Part shown: positions 1-6,405 of the stretch, piece after piece
Layout: every line of letters starts with the position of its first letter
Numbering within the stretch: the first letter of the stretch is position 1
DNA from: Faecalibacterium sp.
GTDB taxonomy: Bacteria; Bacillota; Clostridia; Oscillospirales; Ruminococcaceae
Assembly (NCBI GenBank): GCA_020025795.1
Contig: JAHHRK010000025.1
Location: 1-17,321 of the forward strand
Length of the DNA stretch: 17,321 nt
Direction: 5' to 3'
Notes under the pieces: generated by a model
What the model was told of the DNA's origin: nothing
The model's database searches: none
What the model saw: the letters and a program-made list of their open reading frames with translations, nothing else
Position numbers and translations under genes: made by a program

Positions 1-456
1 CTGACGGATATGCGTGACTACTACGCCAATCAGGATCAGCAGGCATTCCGGCGCAAACAGGATGAGCTGGCACATGAATTGGCAGTGAAAAAATTTGAAG
101 AGAGTATTCGGCAGTGGCAGGCAGAACAGGCGGCAGCCGCGGCAAAGCAGGCGGAATCTACCCGCAGATGGGAGATCGAACAAGCCAATGCACGGAAGAA
201 GTGGCAGGCGCAGCTGGCACTTAATCGGGAACAACTGGCGTTTAAACGGGAACAGCTGGCATATAAGAAAATGCTCACAAAGGATGATGGACCAATCTTT
301 CCCATTAAGGACTTGACCAAGAAGGAAAAGTTCGAGTTGTATCTGGGCGAAATGGGCAGCAACCACAGCAAGAAACCGCGCTTGACCAAAAAGGATAAGG
401 CAGGGGCGCGTTCCGATTGGATGATGGAAGCGGTGAATGGTACGTCAAGGCATTGA
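1..456 (+). CDS. Coiled-coil protein of unknown function, probably 5'-partial
   Basis: I do not recognise this protein. The frame is open from the first base of the window and only nine bases precede the first ATG (position 10), so no ribosome binding site can be seen. The gene may begin outside the window or at that ATG, which would give 148 residues. The first ~90 residues are almost entirely charged and Gln/Ala-rich helix with a repeated pattern of Trp followed by Gln (RQWQAEQ, RRWEIEQ, KKWQAQL) and then a tandem REQLAFK/REQLAYK unit, which suggests a long coiled coil. A short non-helical stretch containing GPIFPIKDL and a Lys-rich tail follow. There is no signal peptide, membrane segment or cysteine. 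Such composition occurs in phage and mobile-element structural proteins and also in ordinary scaffold proteins; nothing here decides between them. A gap of 131 bases with its own promoter separates it from the next gene. Confidence 0.55.
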   Translation: MTDMRDYYANQDQQAFRRKQDELAHELAVKKFEESIRQWQAEQAAAAAKQAESTRRWEIEQANARKKWQAQLALNREQLAFKREQLAYKKMLTKDDGPIFPIKDLTKKEKFELYLGEMGSNHSKKPRLTKKDKAGARSDWMMEAVNGTSRH

Positions 457-522
457 TTACAAGGCGGGCAAATCCTATCGGTAATGCGATGCTATGGGTG
501 GTGTGATGCAGCGGTGAACGGG

Positions 523-551
523 TAGACGACATACGGAAAAAATGCTATAAT
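523..551 (+). promoter_or_regulatory. Promoter for the trigger factor-like/Fe-S operon
   Basis: The -35 hexamer TAGACG (523-528, 4 of 6 consensus bases) is followed after 17 bases by a perfect -10 TATAAT (546-551). The -10 is preceded by TGC (543-545), an extended -10 element. It lies 36 bases upstream of the GTG start at 588, so the 5' leader would be about 30 nt. No terminator is obvious between this promoter and the upstream coiled-coil gene. Confidence 0.7.
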
Positions 552-587
552 GCATAACGTATTTGACCTTCGAGGGAGGGATTCTCT

Positions 588-1529
588 GTGCAGAATGAAG
601 TTGTGCCTGCTGCGCGTCTTGGACGCTATAAGGGATTGCCGGTAATGAAGCGGGCAATTGAACCAACAGAAAGCCAGATTGACGAAGCAATGCGTGCGCT
701 TCGCTATAAGGAATCTGTTTGGACGGATGAATCCGGCCCGGCGGCTCGGAGCGACTGGGCAATGCTGGATTTTGCCGGATTTTTTCCGGGCGGAGTTCCG
801 ATCCCGGACAGCGAGGCGAAAGGCGTGGAGGTGACGCTGGGACAAGGCAAAATGCTTCCCGGCGTGGAGGATGCCATTTGCGGACATCGCGCTGGTGAGA
901 CGTTTGACATCCCGGTGACCTACCCCGAAACGTTTCCACTGCACAGTTTGGCGGGACGCAGGGTAAAATTTACGATTACACTGCATCGGGTGAAACGCCG
1001 CCGTATGCCGGCCGCAGATGATGGCTTTGCACAGAGACATGGTTGCCGCAACATGGCAGAGCTGCGGAAAAAACTGGAACAGCAGGAACTGGAGAAAAAC
1101 AAATCCATCGAAACACGGCGGATTGAAACGTTGCTGCTGGCGCAGGCCGGTGCCGAAATGCAGGTGGATTTCCCGGCGGGATACCTGGCAGAAAAAGCAG
1201 AACAGCGTGTCAGTGCGATGGAGAAAGATTTAATTGCCGGTGGACAGCAGCCAAGTGTGTATTATCGGCTGACCGGACATGACAGAGCATGGCACTTGCA
1301 GCACGCTGCGCTGGAAATCGAGGTGGATTGGCGCCGACGCCTGGCTGTACAGGAAATTGCAAAAGGAGAACAGCTGGTGGTTTCGGATGCGGAAATTGAT
1401 GCGGAATTGGTACGTGTTTCTCAAGGTCGAGCGAATACCAAGGCTTTGAAACGGGAGACGATTGCAGCAGCATTGCTGACACGCAAAGTACAGCAGTTGC
1501 TGGCAGCCAACGCTATCTATACGGAATGA
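588..1529 (+). CDS. Trigger factor-like protein lacking the ribosome-binding domain (FKBP domain + C-terminal chaperone domain)
   Basis: The 313-residue protein resembles trigger factor from the linker onward. The LGRYKGLPV segment (11-19) matches the point where trigger factor enters its FKBP-type peptidyl-prolyl isomerase domain (about 57-135, with MLDFAGFFPGG, LGQGKMLPGVEDAICGHRAGE and VTYPE). A helical, SurA-like C-terminal arm (about 140-313) follows. The usual ~110-residue N-terminal domain with the ribosome-docking loop is absent, and full-length trigger factor is about 430 residues. The GTG start is supported by GGGAGGG at 574-580, seven bases upstream. By family knowledge the domains hold and isomerise unfolded protein. 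Without ribosome docking it would act after translation, and I infer a dedicated client. It is cytoplasmic (no signal peptide). It lies 31 bases upstream of a multi-cluster Fe-S protein and is probably cotranscribed with it. This is unlikely to be the organism's general tig. Confidence 0.8.
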   Translation: MQNEVVPAARLGRYKGLPVMKRAIEPTESQIDEAMRALRYKESVWTDESGPAARSDWAMLDFAGFFPGGVPIPDSEAKGVEVTLGQGKMLPGVEDAICGHRAGETFDIPVTYPETFPLHSLAGRRVKFTITLHRVKRRRMPAADDGFAQRHGCRNMAELRKKLEQQELEKNKSIETRRIETLLLAQAGAEMQVDFPAGYLAEKAEQRVSAMEKDLIAGGQQPSVYYRLTGHDRAWHLQHAALEIEVDWRRRLAVQEIAKGEQLVVSDAEIDAELVRVSQGRANTKALKRETIAAALLTRKVQQLLAANAIYTE

Positions 1530-1560
1530 TGCAGGTAATGATGTAAAAGGGGTTATAGCT

Positions 1561-2814
1561 ATGGGCATTTTGAATATGGCAGTGGGAGCGCTGATGAAAC
1601 AGTCCAATCCCACAATCAATCGGCGTGGCTGCTGGAATATGTGGCCCCACAAGGAACGCTGCAATGCCTGTATGGACATTTGCCCTGCCGGCGTTTTTGA
1701 GCGGGCAGGTATGGCCAAGGACTTTACACACTGCATCGATTGCGGTTTGTGTGTGTCGGCTTGCAAGTCCCGCTGCATTGTGCCTTCGGAAGAACAGCTG
1801 CAGCGTGATCTGCGTATCGCCGATGTGGAAGGCGACACCATCTGGATCGGCTGTGAGCAGTCTCAGCGCCAGAACAGCGTAGTTCGTACCTGCGTGGGCA
1901 GTCTGGATTGGGAATATCTGGCTTACCTGGCACTGAACAAAAAGCTGGTGCTGGATTTGACACCTTGCGCACAGTGCAAGAGTCGTGTGTGTGTGGACCA
2001 TGTGCGCGAAGTGGCACGCCGCCTGCTGGACTTTTTGGGACCGCGTCTGTTTACAGCACGGATCACATTGGCACAGAGGGAGGAGGACGCTCCCTTTGTG
2101 GCTAAGGAATATGATCGTCGTGAGATGATGCATCGCATGACAACAGGTTCACGCTCCGGTACAAAACAGCTGCTGCGCATGATCCCAGGTGTACAGGAAC
2201 AAACTGAGGACAGAGGTGCGGTGCATCGACAGCTGCTGAATCAGCGAATGAAGCAAATCAAGGAAGGCAGCGATGTAAAAGCAACCTTTGGCTATTATCT
2301 GCCTAACATAAAAGATAACTGCTATGGCTGTGGCCGCTGTGCACGAATCTGCCGTGCAGGTGCGCTGGAAATCCGTGATGGTGAGGATGGGATTTCCCGT
2401 ATTGTGGTTACACCGTGGAAATGCAGTGAGTGTGGCTTGTGTGCGGCTGGTTGTCTGGAAAAGGCAATTGACGGTATGGCACTGCGTCAGTTGACCACGC
2501 TGGGACCGGTCAGCGTATACAAGTTCAAGAAAAATTGCTGCACAGAATGTGGCAAACCCATGTCGGCAGACAACCATGATGGACTGTGCAAAACCTGCTA
2601 TGGACGGCATAAGGCTCAAATGGCACGGGAAGCAGCACAGCGCCGCCGTCAGGAGCAGGAAGAAAAACGAAAGGCTGAGCTTGCAAAAGAAAAGCTGATG
2701 GAAAAAACCGGAAAGACTGCGGAGGAACTGGAACAACTGGCGGAAATGCGCCGGGAGCAGGCGATGCCCAAAACGACCTCTGCGGCAGAACCGACGGAAA
2801 ACGAAACCAATTAA
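1561..2814 (+). CDS. Multi-cluster 4Fe-4S ferredoxin-type protein with zinc ribbon and charged C-terminal helix
   Basis: A 417-residue cytoplasmic protein with two separate ferredoxin-like modules. The first (about 24-72) has an irregular motif C34-x2-C37-x3-C41-P followed by a complete C58-x2-C61-x2-C64-x3-C68. The second (about 254-298) has two complete motifs, C254/257/260/264 and C288/291/294/298. Between them is a region with C98, C111, C136, C139 and C144 that I cannot assign to a family. After the second module, C327-x2-C330 and C343-x2-C346 form a zinc-ribbon-like knuckle. The last ~65 residues are Lys/Glu/Arg-rich and probably helical. The ATG is preceded by AAAAGGGG (1545-1552) eight bases away. 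The protein is presumably an electron-transfer or Fe-S scaffold protein of anaerobic metabolism, but no catalytic subunit lies in the window, so its partner is unknown. It forms an operon with the trigger factor-like gene, ending at the terminator at 2923. Confidence 0.8.
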   Translation: MGILNMAVGALMKQSNPTINRRGCWNMWPHKERCNACMDICPAGVFERAGMAKDFTHCIDCGLCVSACKSRCIVPSEEQLQRDLRIADVEGDTIWIGCEQSQRQNSVVRTCVGSLDWEYLAYLALNKKLVLDLTPCAQCKSRVCVDHVREVARRLLDFLGPRLFTARITLAQREEDAPFVAKEYDRREMMHRMTTGSRSGTKQLLRMIPGVQEQTEDRGAVHRQLLNQRMKQIKEGSDVKATFGYYLPNIKDNCYGCGRCARICRAGALEIRDGEDGISRIVVTPWKCSECGLCAAGCLEKAIDGMALRQLTTLGPVSVYKFKKNCCTECGKPMSADNHDGLCKTCYGRHKAQMAREAAQRRRQEQEEKRKAELAKEKLMEKTGKTAEELEQLAEMRREQAMPKTTSAAEPTENETN

Positions 2815-2922
2815 TATAAGAGAGCGAAGGCTTTTATGCAAAAATCGTGCTTTGCGCGAAGCATGCATAGAAAGTTTTTTAGAAATGCGAAATTTCTGTA
2901 AATAATTCGCTTTTATGAAGTG

Positions 2923-2960
2923 AAGTCCCTCTGCGTAAATTGACGCAGAGGGACTTTATT
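2923..2960 (+). terminator. Rho-independent terminator after the Fe-S gene
   Basis: A perfect 14-bp inverted repeat pairs AAGTCCCTCTGCGT (2923-2936) with ACGCAGAGGGACTT (2943-2956) across a 6-base loop, followed by the T-rich TTATTGTTA. It begins 108 bases after the stop codon. A weaker hairpin (GTGCTT/AAGCAT, 2847-2864), with a run of six T's only at 2875-2880, lies between the stop codon and this terminator. Confidence 0.85.
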
Positions 2961-2968
2961 GTTATAAT
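2940..2968 (+). promoter_or_regulatory. Candidate distal oppA promoter (P1) overlapping the terminator
   Basis: TTGACG (2940-2945, 5 of 6 consensus) is separated by exactly 17 bases from a perfect TATAAT (2963-2968). A TGT extended -10 element sits immediately before it (2960-2962). The -35 lies in the loop and right arm of the terminator hairpin. If used, it gives a leader of about 330 nt ahead of oppA. It scores better by eye than the proximal promoter at 3169-3196. Confidence 0.5.
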
Positions 2969-3168
2969 ATTGAGTATATATTTTAGAAAATACATGGAAA
3001 AATAGCATATGCTGCTTTCGAAAGAAAACGTATCTAATACGCGAATATCCGTCGAATTTTAGAGTATTTTTGGAGGATGTCGGAGATTTGGCATGCATGT
3101 GTTCCAGCTTGCGAGGACACAAATATAGCAAGTGACACTTTTTGCAATGTTTTAAGCACAACATGCAA
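2969..3168 (+). promoter_or_regulatory. Upstream oppA control region with palindromes and TGCAAT repeats
   Basis: This AT-rich non-coding stretch contains no credible gene. It holds three neighbouring short dyads: AGCATATGCT (3004-3013), CTTTCGAAAG (3015-3024) and CGTATCTAATACG (3029-3041). A bulged hairpin pairs GTGTTCC with GGACAC (3099-3120). Copies of TGCAAT lie at 3143-3148 and 3164-3169, with another at 3176-3181 inside the proximal promoter. The longer TTTTTGCA occurs at 3139-3146 and 3183-3190. These look like regulator-binding or leader-RNA elements, but no specific regulator is identified. Confidence 0.35.
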
Positions 3169-3196
3169 TTTACGTTGCAATCTTTTTGCATATAAT
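3169..3196 (+). promoter_or_regulatory. Candidate proximal oppA promoter (P2)
   Basis: TTTACG (3169-3174, 4 of 6) lies 16 bases upstream of a perfect TATAAT (3191-3196). It would give a leader of roughly 105 nt before the oppA ATG at 3308. TGCAAT copies overlap its -35 region and spacer, so binding there could control this promoter. Confidence 0.5.
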
Positions 3197-3307
3197 AGAT
3201 TGTGCAAATCACAGATTGATTTCTGAAACGGCGCAGGCATCTTGAAAAATGATGTTTGTACCAACAGATTACACAATAGAATCATACACGGAAAGGGGAA
3301 AGAGAGT

Positions 3308-5311
3308 ATGAAGAAGACGATTACACGTCGACAGTTTTTAAAGGCATCCGGATTGTTGGCAACGGCAGGCTTGATGGTTGGCTGCGGAGGGGATAACGGT
3401 TCTGGTGCCAATCATGCTGACGGACAGAGCAGCTATAATATTTTGTACGCAAACCAGCCGGCTACGCAGAATTACCTGATCACTGCGTCCGATGTGGAAA
3501 TGCAGACTGGTGCAAACTGTGTAGATACGCTGGTTGAATTCAATAACAAAGGCGTCCTGCGTGAAGGCCTGGCTACCGAGTGGAACTGGGATGCAGAAAC
3601 ACTGACCTGGACGTTTAACCTGCGCGATGAAAACTGGGTGGACAGCACTGGTGCTGTGGTGGCACCTGTTACAGCACAGGACTTTGTGGACGCAATGAAG
3701 TACGTTCTGAATCCTGCAAATGCAGCTGCTAATACCTATCTGGTCACTGGCTACATTGCCGGTGCGGAAGAATACTTCCACTACTGGACTTACCGCGCAA
3801 GTGCAGAAGCCGGCCTGGCCGATGAAGACGGTACTAAATACACAATGGACGGCGACAAGGTCGTTGTTACCAAGGCAGATGGCACGTCTGAAACCTTCGC
3901 GTATGTGGACTTTGATGCAGTCGGTGTCAAGGCGGTGGATGAACACACCTTGCAGTACACGCTGACCTATGATTTCCCCGGATTCCTGAGCCTGCTGGTT
4001 TATCTGCCGTATGAGCCTGCTTATGGTCCTCTGCTGGAGCAGACCGGCGACCAGTTCGCAACTAGCGCAGATACCGTTTACAGCTGCGGCGCATATTATT
4101 TGAGTGAGTATGAATCTCTGGAAAGCTGGGTTATGACCAAGAATCCGGAAAACTACGATGCAGACAATGTGTTCATCGATGAAATCCGCCGTACCTATGT
4201 AGCAGAAGCAAGCACCGTTGGCCCAGAAATGGTCAAGCGCGGCGAAATTGATGAAGCTGTCATCGACAGCGATATCCTGGATGACTGGCTGGCAAACAGC
4301 GAAACCGCAGCACTGGTTTCCATGGACCGCCCCAACACCAACTACACCTATTTCTACCTGTTCAACTTTATGCCGGTGGCACATAGCTTTGCCAATAGCG
4401 AAGTCGAGGGTGTTGATGCAGAGTACGAGCCGGAAAACTGGCTCAAGGCAATCAATAACACCAATTTCCGTAAGGCGTTCCTGTATGGCATCAACAATGA
4501 TTTGACTTTGGCTGTACAGGCACCGCAGGGCTTTGCATCATACAAGCTGAATACGGTTACGCCGCCGTCCTTCTGTGCGAATGCTGACGGTGTGGATTAC
4601 ACCAAGTGCGGCCGCCTGGCAGAGTTTGGCACCTTCTTCAATGAAGAAAAAGCAAAAGAATACCGTGACATGGCAAAGACTGAACTGGAAGCAGCAGGCT
4701 GCAAGTTCCCTGTAAAGGTGCAGCTGCCGTATAATCCCTCCACTTCTGGTTGGGATAAGATGTGCCAGGTGCTCAAGCAGCAGCTGGAAAGCCTGCTGGG
4801 TACCGATTTCATCAATGTGATTATTACCGAAGGTCCCACGGATGGCTTCCTGAGCAATGTACGCCGTGCAGGTAAGTACGAGCTGCTGTACTGCAACTGG
4901 GGTGCGGACTACTCGGATCCGGAAACGGAAACCGATCCGTTCTATCAGGAAGAAGGCGCACGCGGTGGTCGTTACTGCTACCTGCGTACCGCTGTGGAAC
5001 GCGGCCTGGTCAACGGCGAAACGGCAGATGCCATTATGAGCTATATGCATCAGGTCGAGGATGCAAAGAAGATCACAACGGATCTGAATGCACGCTACGA
5101 GGCATTCGCCAATGCAGAAGCTACGCTGATCGAGAATGCACTGTGCATCCCCATGGGCATGAGCATTCCTGCATACATTGCAACCAAGCTGAACTACTGG
5201 GAAGGCCAGTATGCATCGACCGGCTTCTCGAACAAGCGTATGAAGGGCATCCATGTGCTGGACCACTATGTCACTATGGATGAATATGAAGCTAACCGCG
5301 ACGCTCGCTAA
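3308..5311 (+). CDS. oppA: Oligopeptide ABC transporter substrate-binding lipoprotein OppA
   Basis: A 667-residue extracellular solute-binding protein of family 5 (SBP_bac_5), the receptor that captures peptides for the OppBCDF importer. The N-terminus has a twin-arginine-like motif, TRRQFLKASG (6-15), then a hydrophobic stretch and a lipobox-like MVGC with the lipidated Cys at 26. This predicts a membrane-anchored lipoprotein. The mature part shows family features such as FNLRDENWVDSTG, TAQDFVDAMKYVLNP and FRKAFLYGINN. It is longer than the roughly 540-residue Gram-negative OppA, as is usual for AmiA/AliA-type proteins of Firmicutes. The start at 3308 is chosen because GAAAGGGG (3291-3298) sits nine bases upstream and the signal peptide begins there. 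The frame stays open upstream to a TTG at 3242, but that adds only non-homologous residues. It is the first gene of the opp operon. The peptide or other ligand cannot be read from the sequence. Confidence 0.93.
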   Translation: MKKTITRRQFLKASGLLATAGLMVGCGGDNGSGANHADGQSSYNILYANQPATQNYLITASDVEMQTGANCVDTLVEFNNKGVLREGLATEWNWDAETLTWTFNLRDENWVDSTGAVVAPVTAQDFVDAMKYVLNPANAAANTYLVTGYIAGAEEYFHYWTYRASAEAGLADEDGTKYTMDGDKVVVTKADGTSETFAYVDFDAVGVKAVDEHTLQYTLTYDFPGFLSLLVYLPYEPAYGPLLEQTGDQFATSADTVYSCGAYYLSEYESLESWVMTKNPENYDADNVFIDEIRRTYVAEASTVGPEMVKRGEIDEAVIDSDILDDWLANSETAALVSMDRPNTNYTYFYLFNFMPVAHSFANSEVEGVDAEYEPENWLKAINNTNFRKAFLYGINNDLTLAVQAPQGFASYKLNTVTPPSFCANADGVDYTKCGRLAEFGTFFNEEKAKEYRDMAKTELEAAGCKFPVKVQLPYNPSTSGWDKMCQVLKQQLESLLGTDFINVIITEGPTDGFLSNVRRAGKYELLYCNWGADYSDPETETDPFYQEEGARGGRYCYLRTAVERGLVNGETADAIMSYMHQVEDAKKITTDLNARYEAFANAEATLIENALCIPMGMSIPAYIATKLNYWEGQYASTGFSNKRMKGIHVLDHYVTMDEYEANRDAR

Positions 5312-5349
5312 GAAAGGACTTGAAAACGTTCTTTTTGAGCGTTGAAGCA

Positions 5350-5393
5350 TAGCATTTGCGCAGTGTCCTAAGGGATACTGCGCATTTGTGCTA
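5350..5393 (+). other. Intercistronic stem-loop between oppA and oppB
   Basis: TGCGCAGTGTCC (5357-5368) pairs with GGATACTGCGCA (5373-5384): 12 bp with one G-U pair and a TAAG loop. An outer TAGCA/TGCTA stem (5350-5354 with 5389-5393) extends it across a small internal loop. No proper T-tract follows, so it is more likely an mRNA-stabilising or partial-attenuation element than a full terminator. It sits in the 149-base oppA-oppB gap, where such structures commonly raise binding-protein levels over the permease. Confidence 0.6.
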
Positions 5394-5460
5394 TATAAAT
5401 CTCCTTGCAAAAATAAAACGTGACCAACGCAAAAACTATTTATAGAAAGGCGCAAACCGT

Positions 5461-6405
5461 ATGCTGAAATATCTTGCCAAGCGCATCGGACGTTCTATCA
5501 TCACGCTGTTTATTGTGGTGACAATCGTCTTTTGCCTGCTTCGTCTGATGCCCGTAGAAGGGTATTTTACGAACTATGAAAAAATGTCAGAAGCGCAGAT
5601 TCAGGCAGGTCTGCAATCCATGGGCCTTTTGGACCCGATGCCCGTGCAGGTATTTCATTTCTGGAAAGACCTGCTCACAAAAGGCGATTTGGGCGTAAGT
5701 CATGTGTACCGGCAAAATGTACCGGTTACGCAGATTTTGCTGCAAAAACTGCCAATTTCGGTTCAGATGGGCGGCTTAGGTCTGCTGGTTGCGCTGATTA
5801 TCGGTTTGCCGATGGGTATGCTGATGGCACGCTTCAAAGGCAGGCTCCCGGATAAAATCGGTACCGCCATCATTGTTATGATTCAGGCGGTTCCGGTTGC
5901 AGTGTATTACCTGTACATTCAGATGTACGGTACGCAGCTTTTGAATGTGGGACTTTTGTTCAATGCAAAAAAGTGGCAGTACTGGATTTTGCCGGTTCTT
6001 TCCATGAGCCTTGTGAACATTGCATTTTATGCGATGTGGCTGCGCCGCTATATGGTGGACGAAAGTAATAAGGACTATGTACGTCTGGCGCGTGCCAAGG
6101 GCGTAAGCGAAAATGGCATTGCGTTCAAGCATGTATTCCGTAACGCAATGGTTCCGCTGATTCAGTACATTCCTTCCGGATTTTTGAATACGGTGGTAGG
6201 TTCCATTTACATTGAGAGTCTGTACAGTATTCCCGGTATGGGCGGTTTGCTGGTCACTTGTGTGCAAAAACACGATAATACGATGGTACAGGGTATTGTG
6301 CTGCTGTATGCCTGCGTAGGCATTGTCGGCCTGATCCTGGGAGATTTGCTGATGGTACTGGTTGATCCCCGCATCAGCTTTGGAAAGAAAGAAGGTGGAC
6401 GCTGA
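5461..6405 (+). CDS. oppB: Oligopeptide ABC transporter permease OppB
   Basis: A 314-residue inner-membrane permease of the peptide/nickel (BPD_transp_1) family. An N-terminal membrane helix follows the KRIGRSIITLF start. The EAA coupling loop is visible as DYVRLARAKGVSENGIAFKH (about 202-221), followed by the typical ESLYSIPGMGGLL segment and a C-terminal DPRI. It forms the translocation channel with OppC, and its EAA loop contacts the ATPase subunits. AGAAAGG (5444-5450) precedes the ATG by about ten bases. The stop overlaps the oppC start by one base (TGATG at 6403-6407), which implies translational coupling. No separate promoter is evident in the gap after oppA. Confidence 0.94.
   Translation: MLKYLAKRIGRSIITLFIVVTIVFCLLRLMPVEGYFTNYEKMSEAQIQAGLQSMGLLDPMPVQVFHFWKDLLTKGDLGVSHVYRQNVPVTQILLQKLPISVQMGGLGLLVALIIGLPMGMLMARFKGRLPDKIGTAIIVMIQAVPVAVYYLYIQMYGTQLLNVGLLFNAKKWQYWILPVLSMSLVNIAFYAMWLRRYMVDESNKDYVRLARAKGVSENGIAFKHVFRNAMVPLIQYIPSGFLNTVVGSIYIESLYSIPGMGGLLVTCVQKHDNTMVQGIVLLYACVGIVGLILGDLLMVLVDPRISFGKKEGGR

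Noticed and set aside
2847..2880. Weak hairpin with a T-run after the Fe-S gene read as a first terminator
   Set aside because: Only a 6-bp stem including a G-U pair, and the T-run starts ten bases past the stem; the 14-bp stem at 2923 is far better.
3242..3307. Upstream in-frame extension of oppA from a TTG
   Set aside because: No ribosome binding site, and it would bury the signal peptide behind 22 residues; the ATG at 3308 has a good site.
2913..3411. Minus-strand open frames in the oppA upstream region
   Set aside because: They cover a terminator, two promoter-like elements and the oppA signal peptide; composition is that of translated AT-rich intergenic DNA and no ribosome binding site is present.
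3338..4384. Long minus-strand open frame antisense to oppA, and a similar one at 4538-5455
   Set aside because: Cys/Ile/His-rich translation without domain features, lying inside a clear SBP_bac_5 gene; a shadow frame.
5350..5400. Stem-loop read as a full terminator separating oppA from oppBCDF
   Set aside because: No T-tract follows the stem and no convincing promoter was found before oppB, so separating the genes into two transcripts is not supported.
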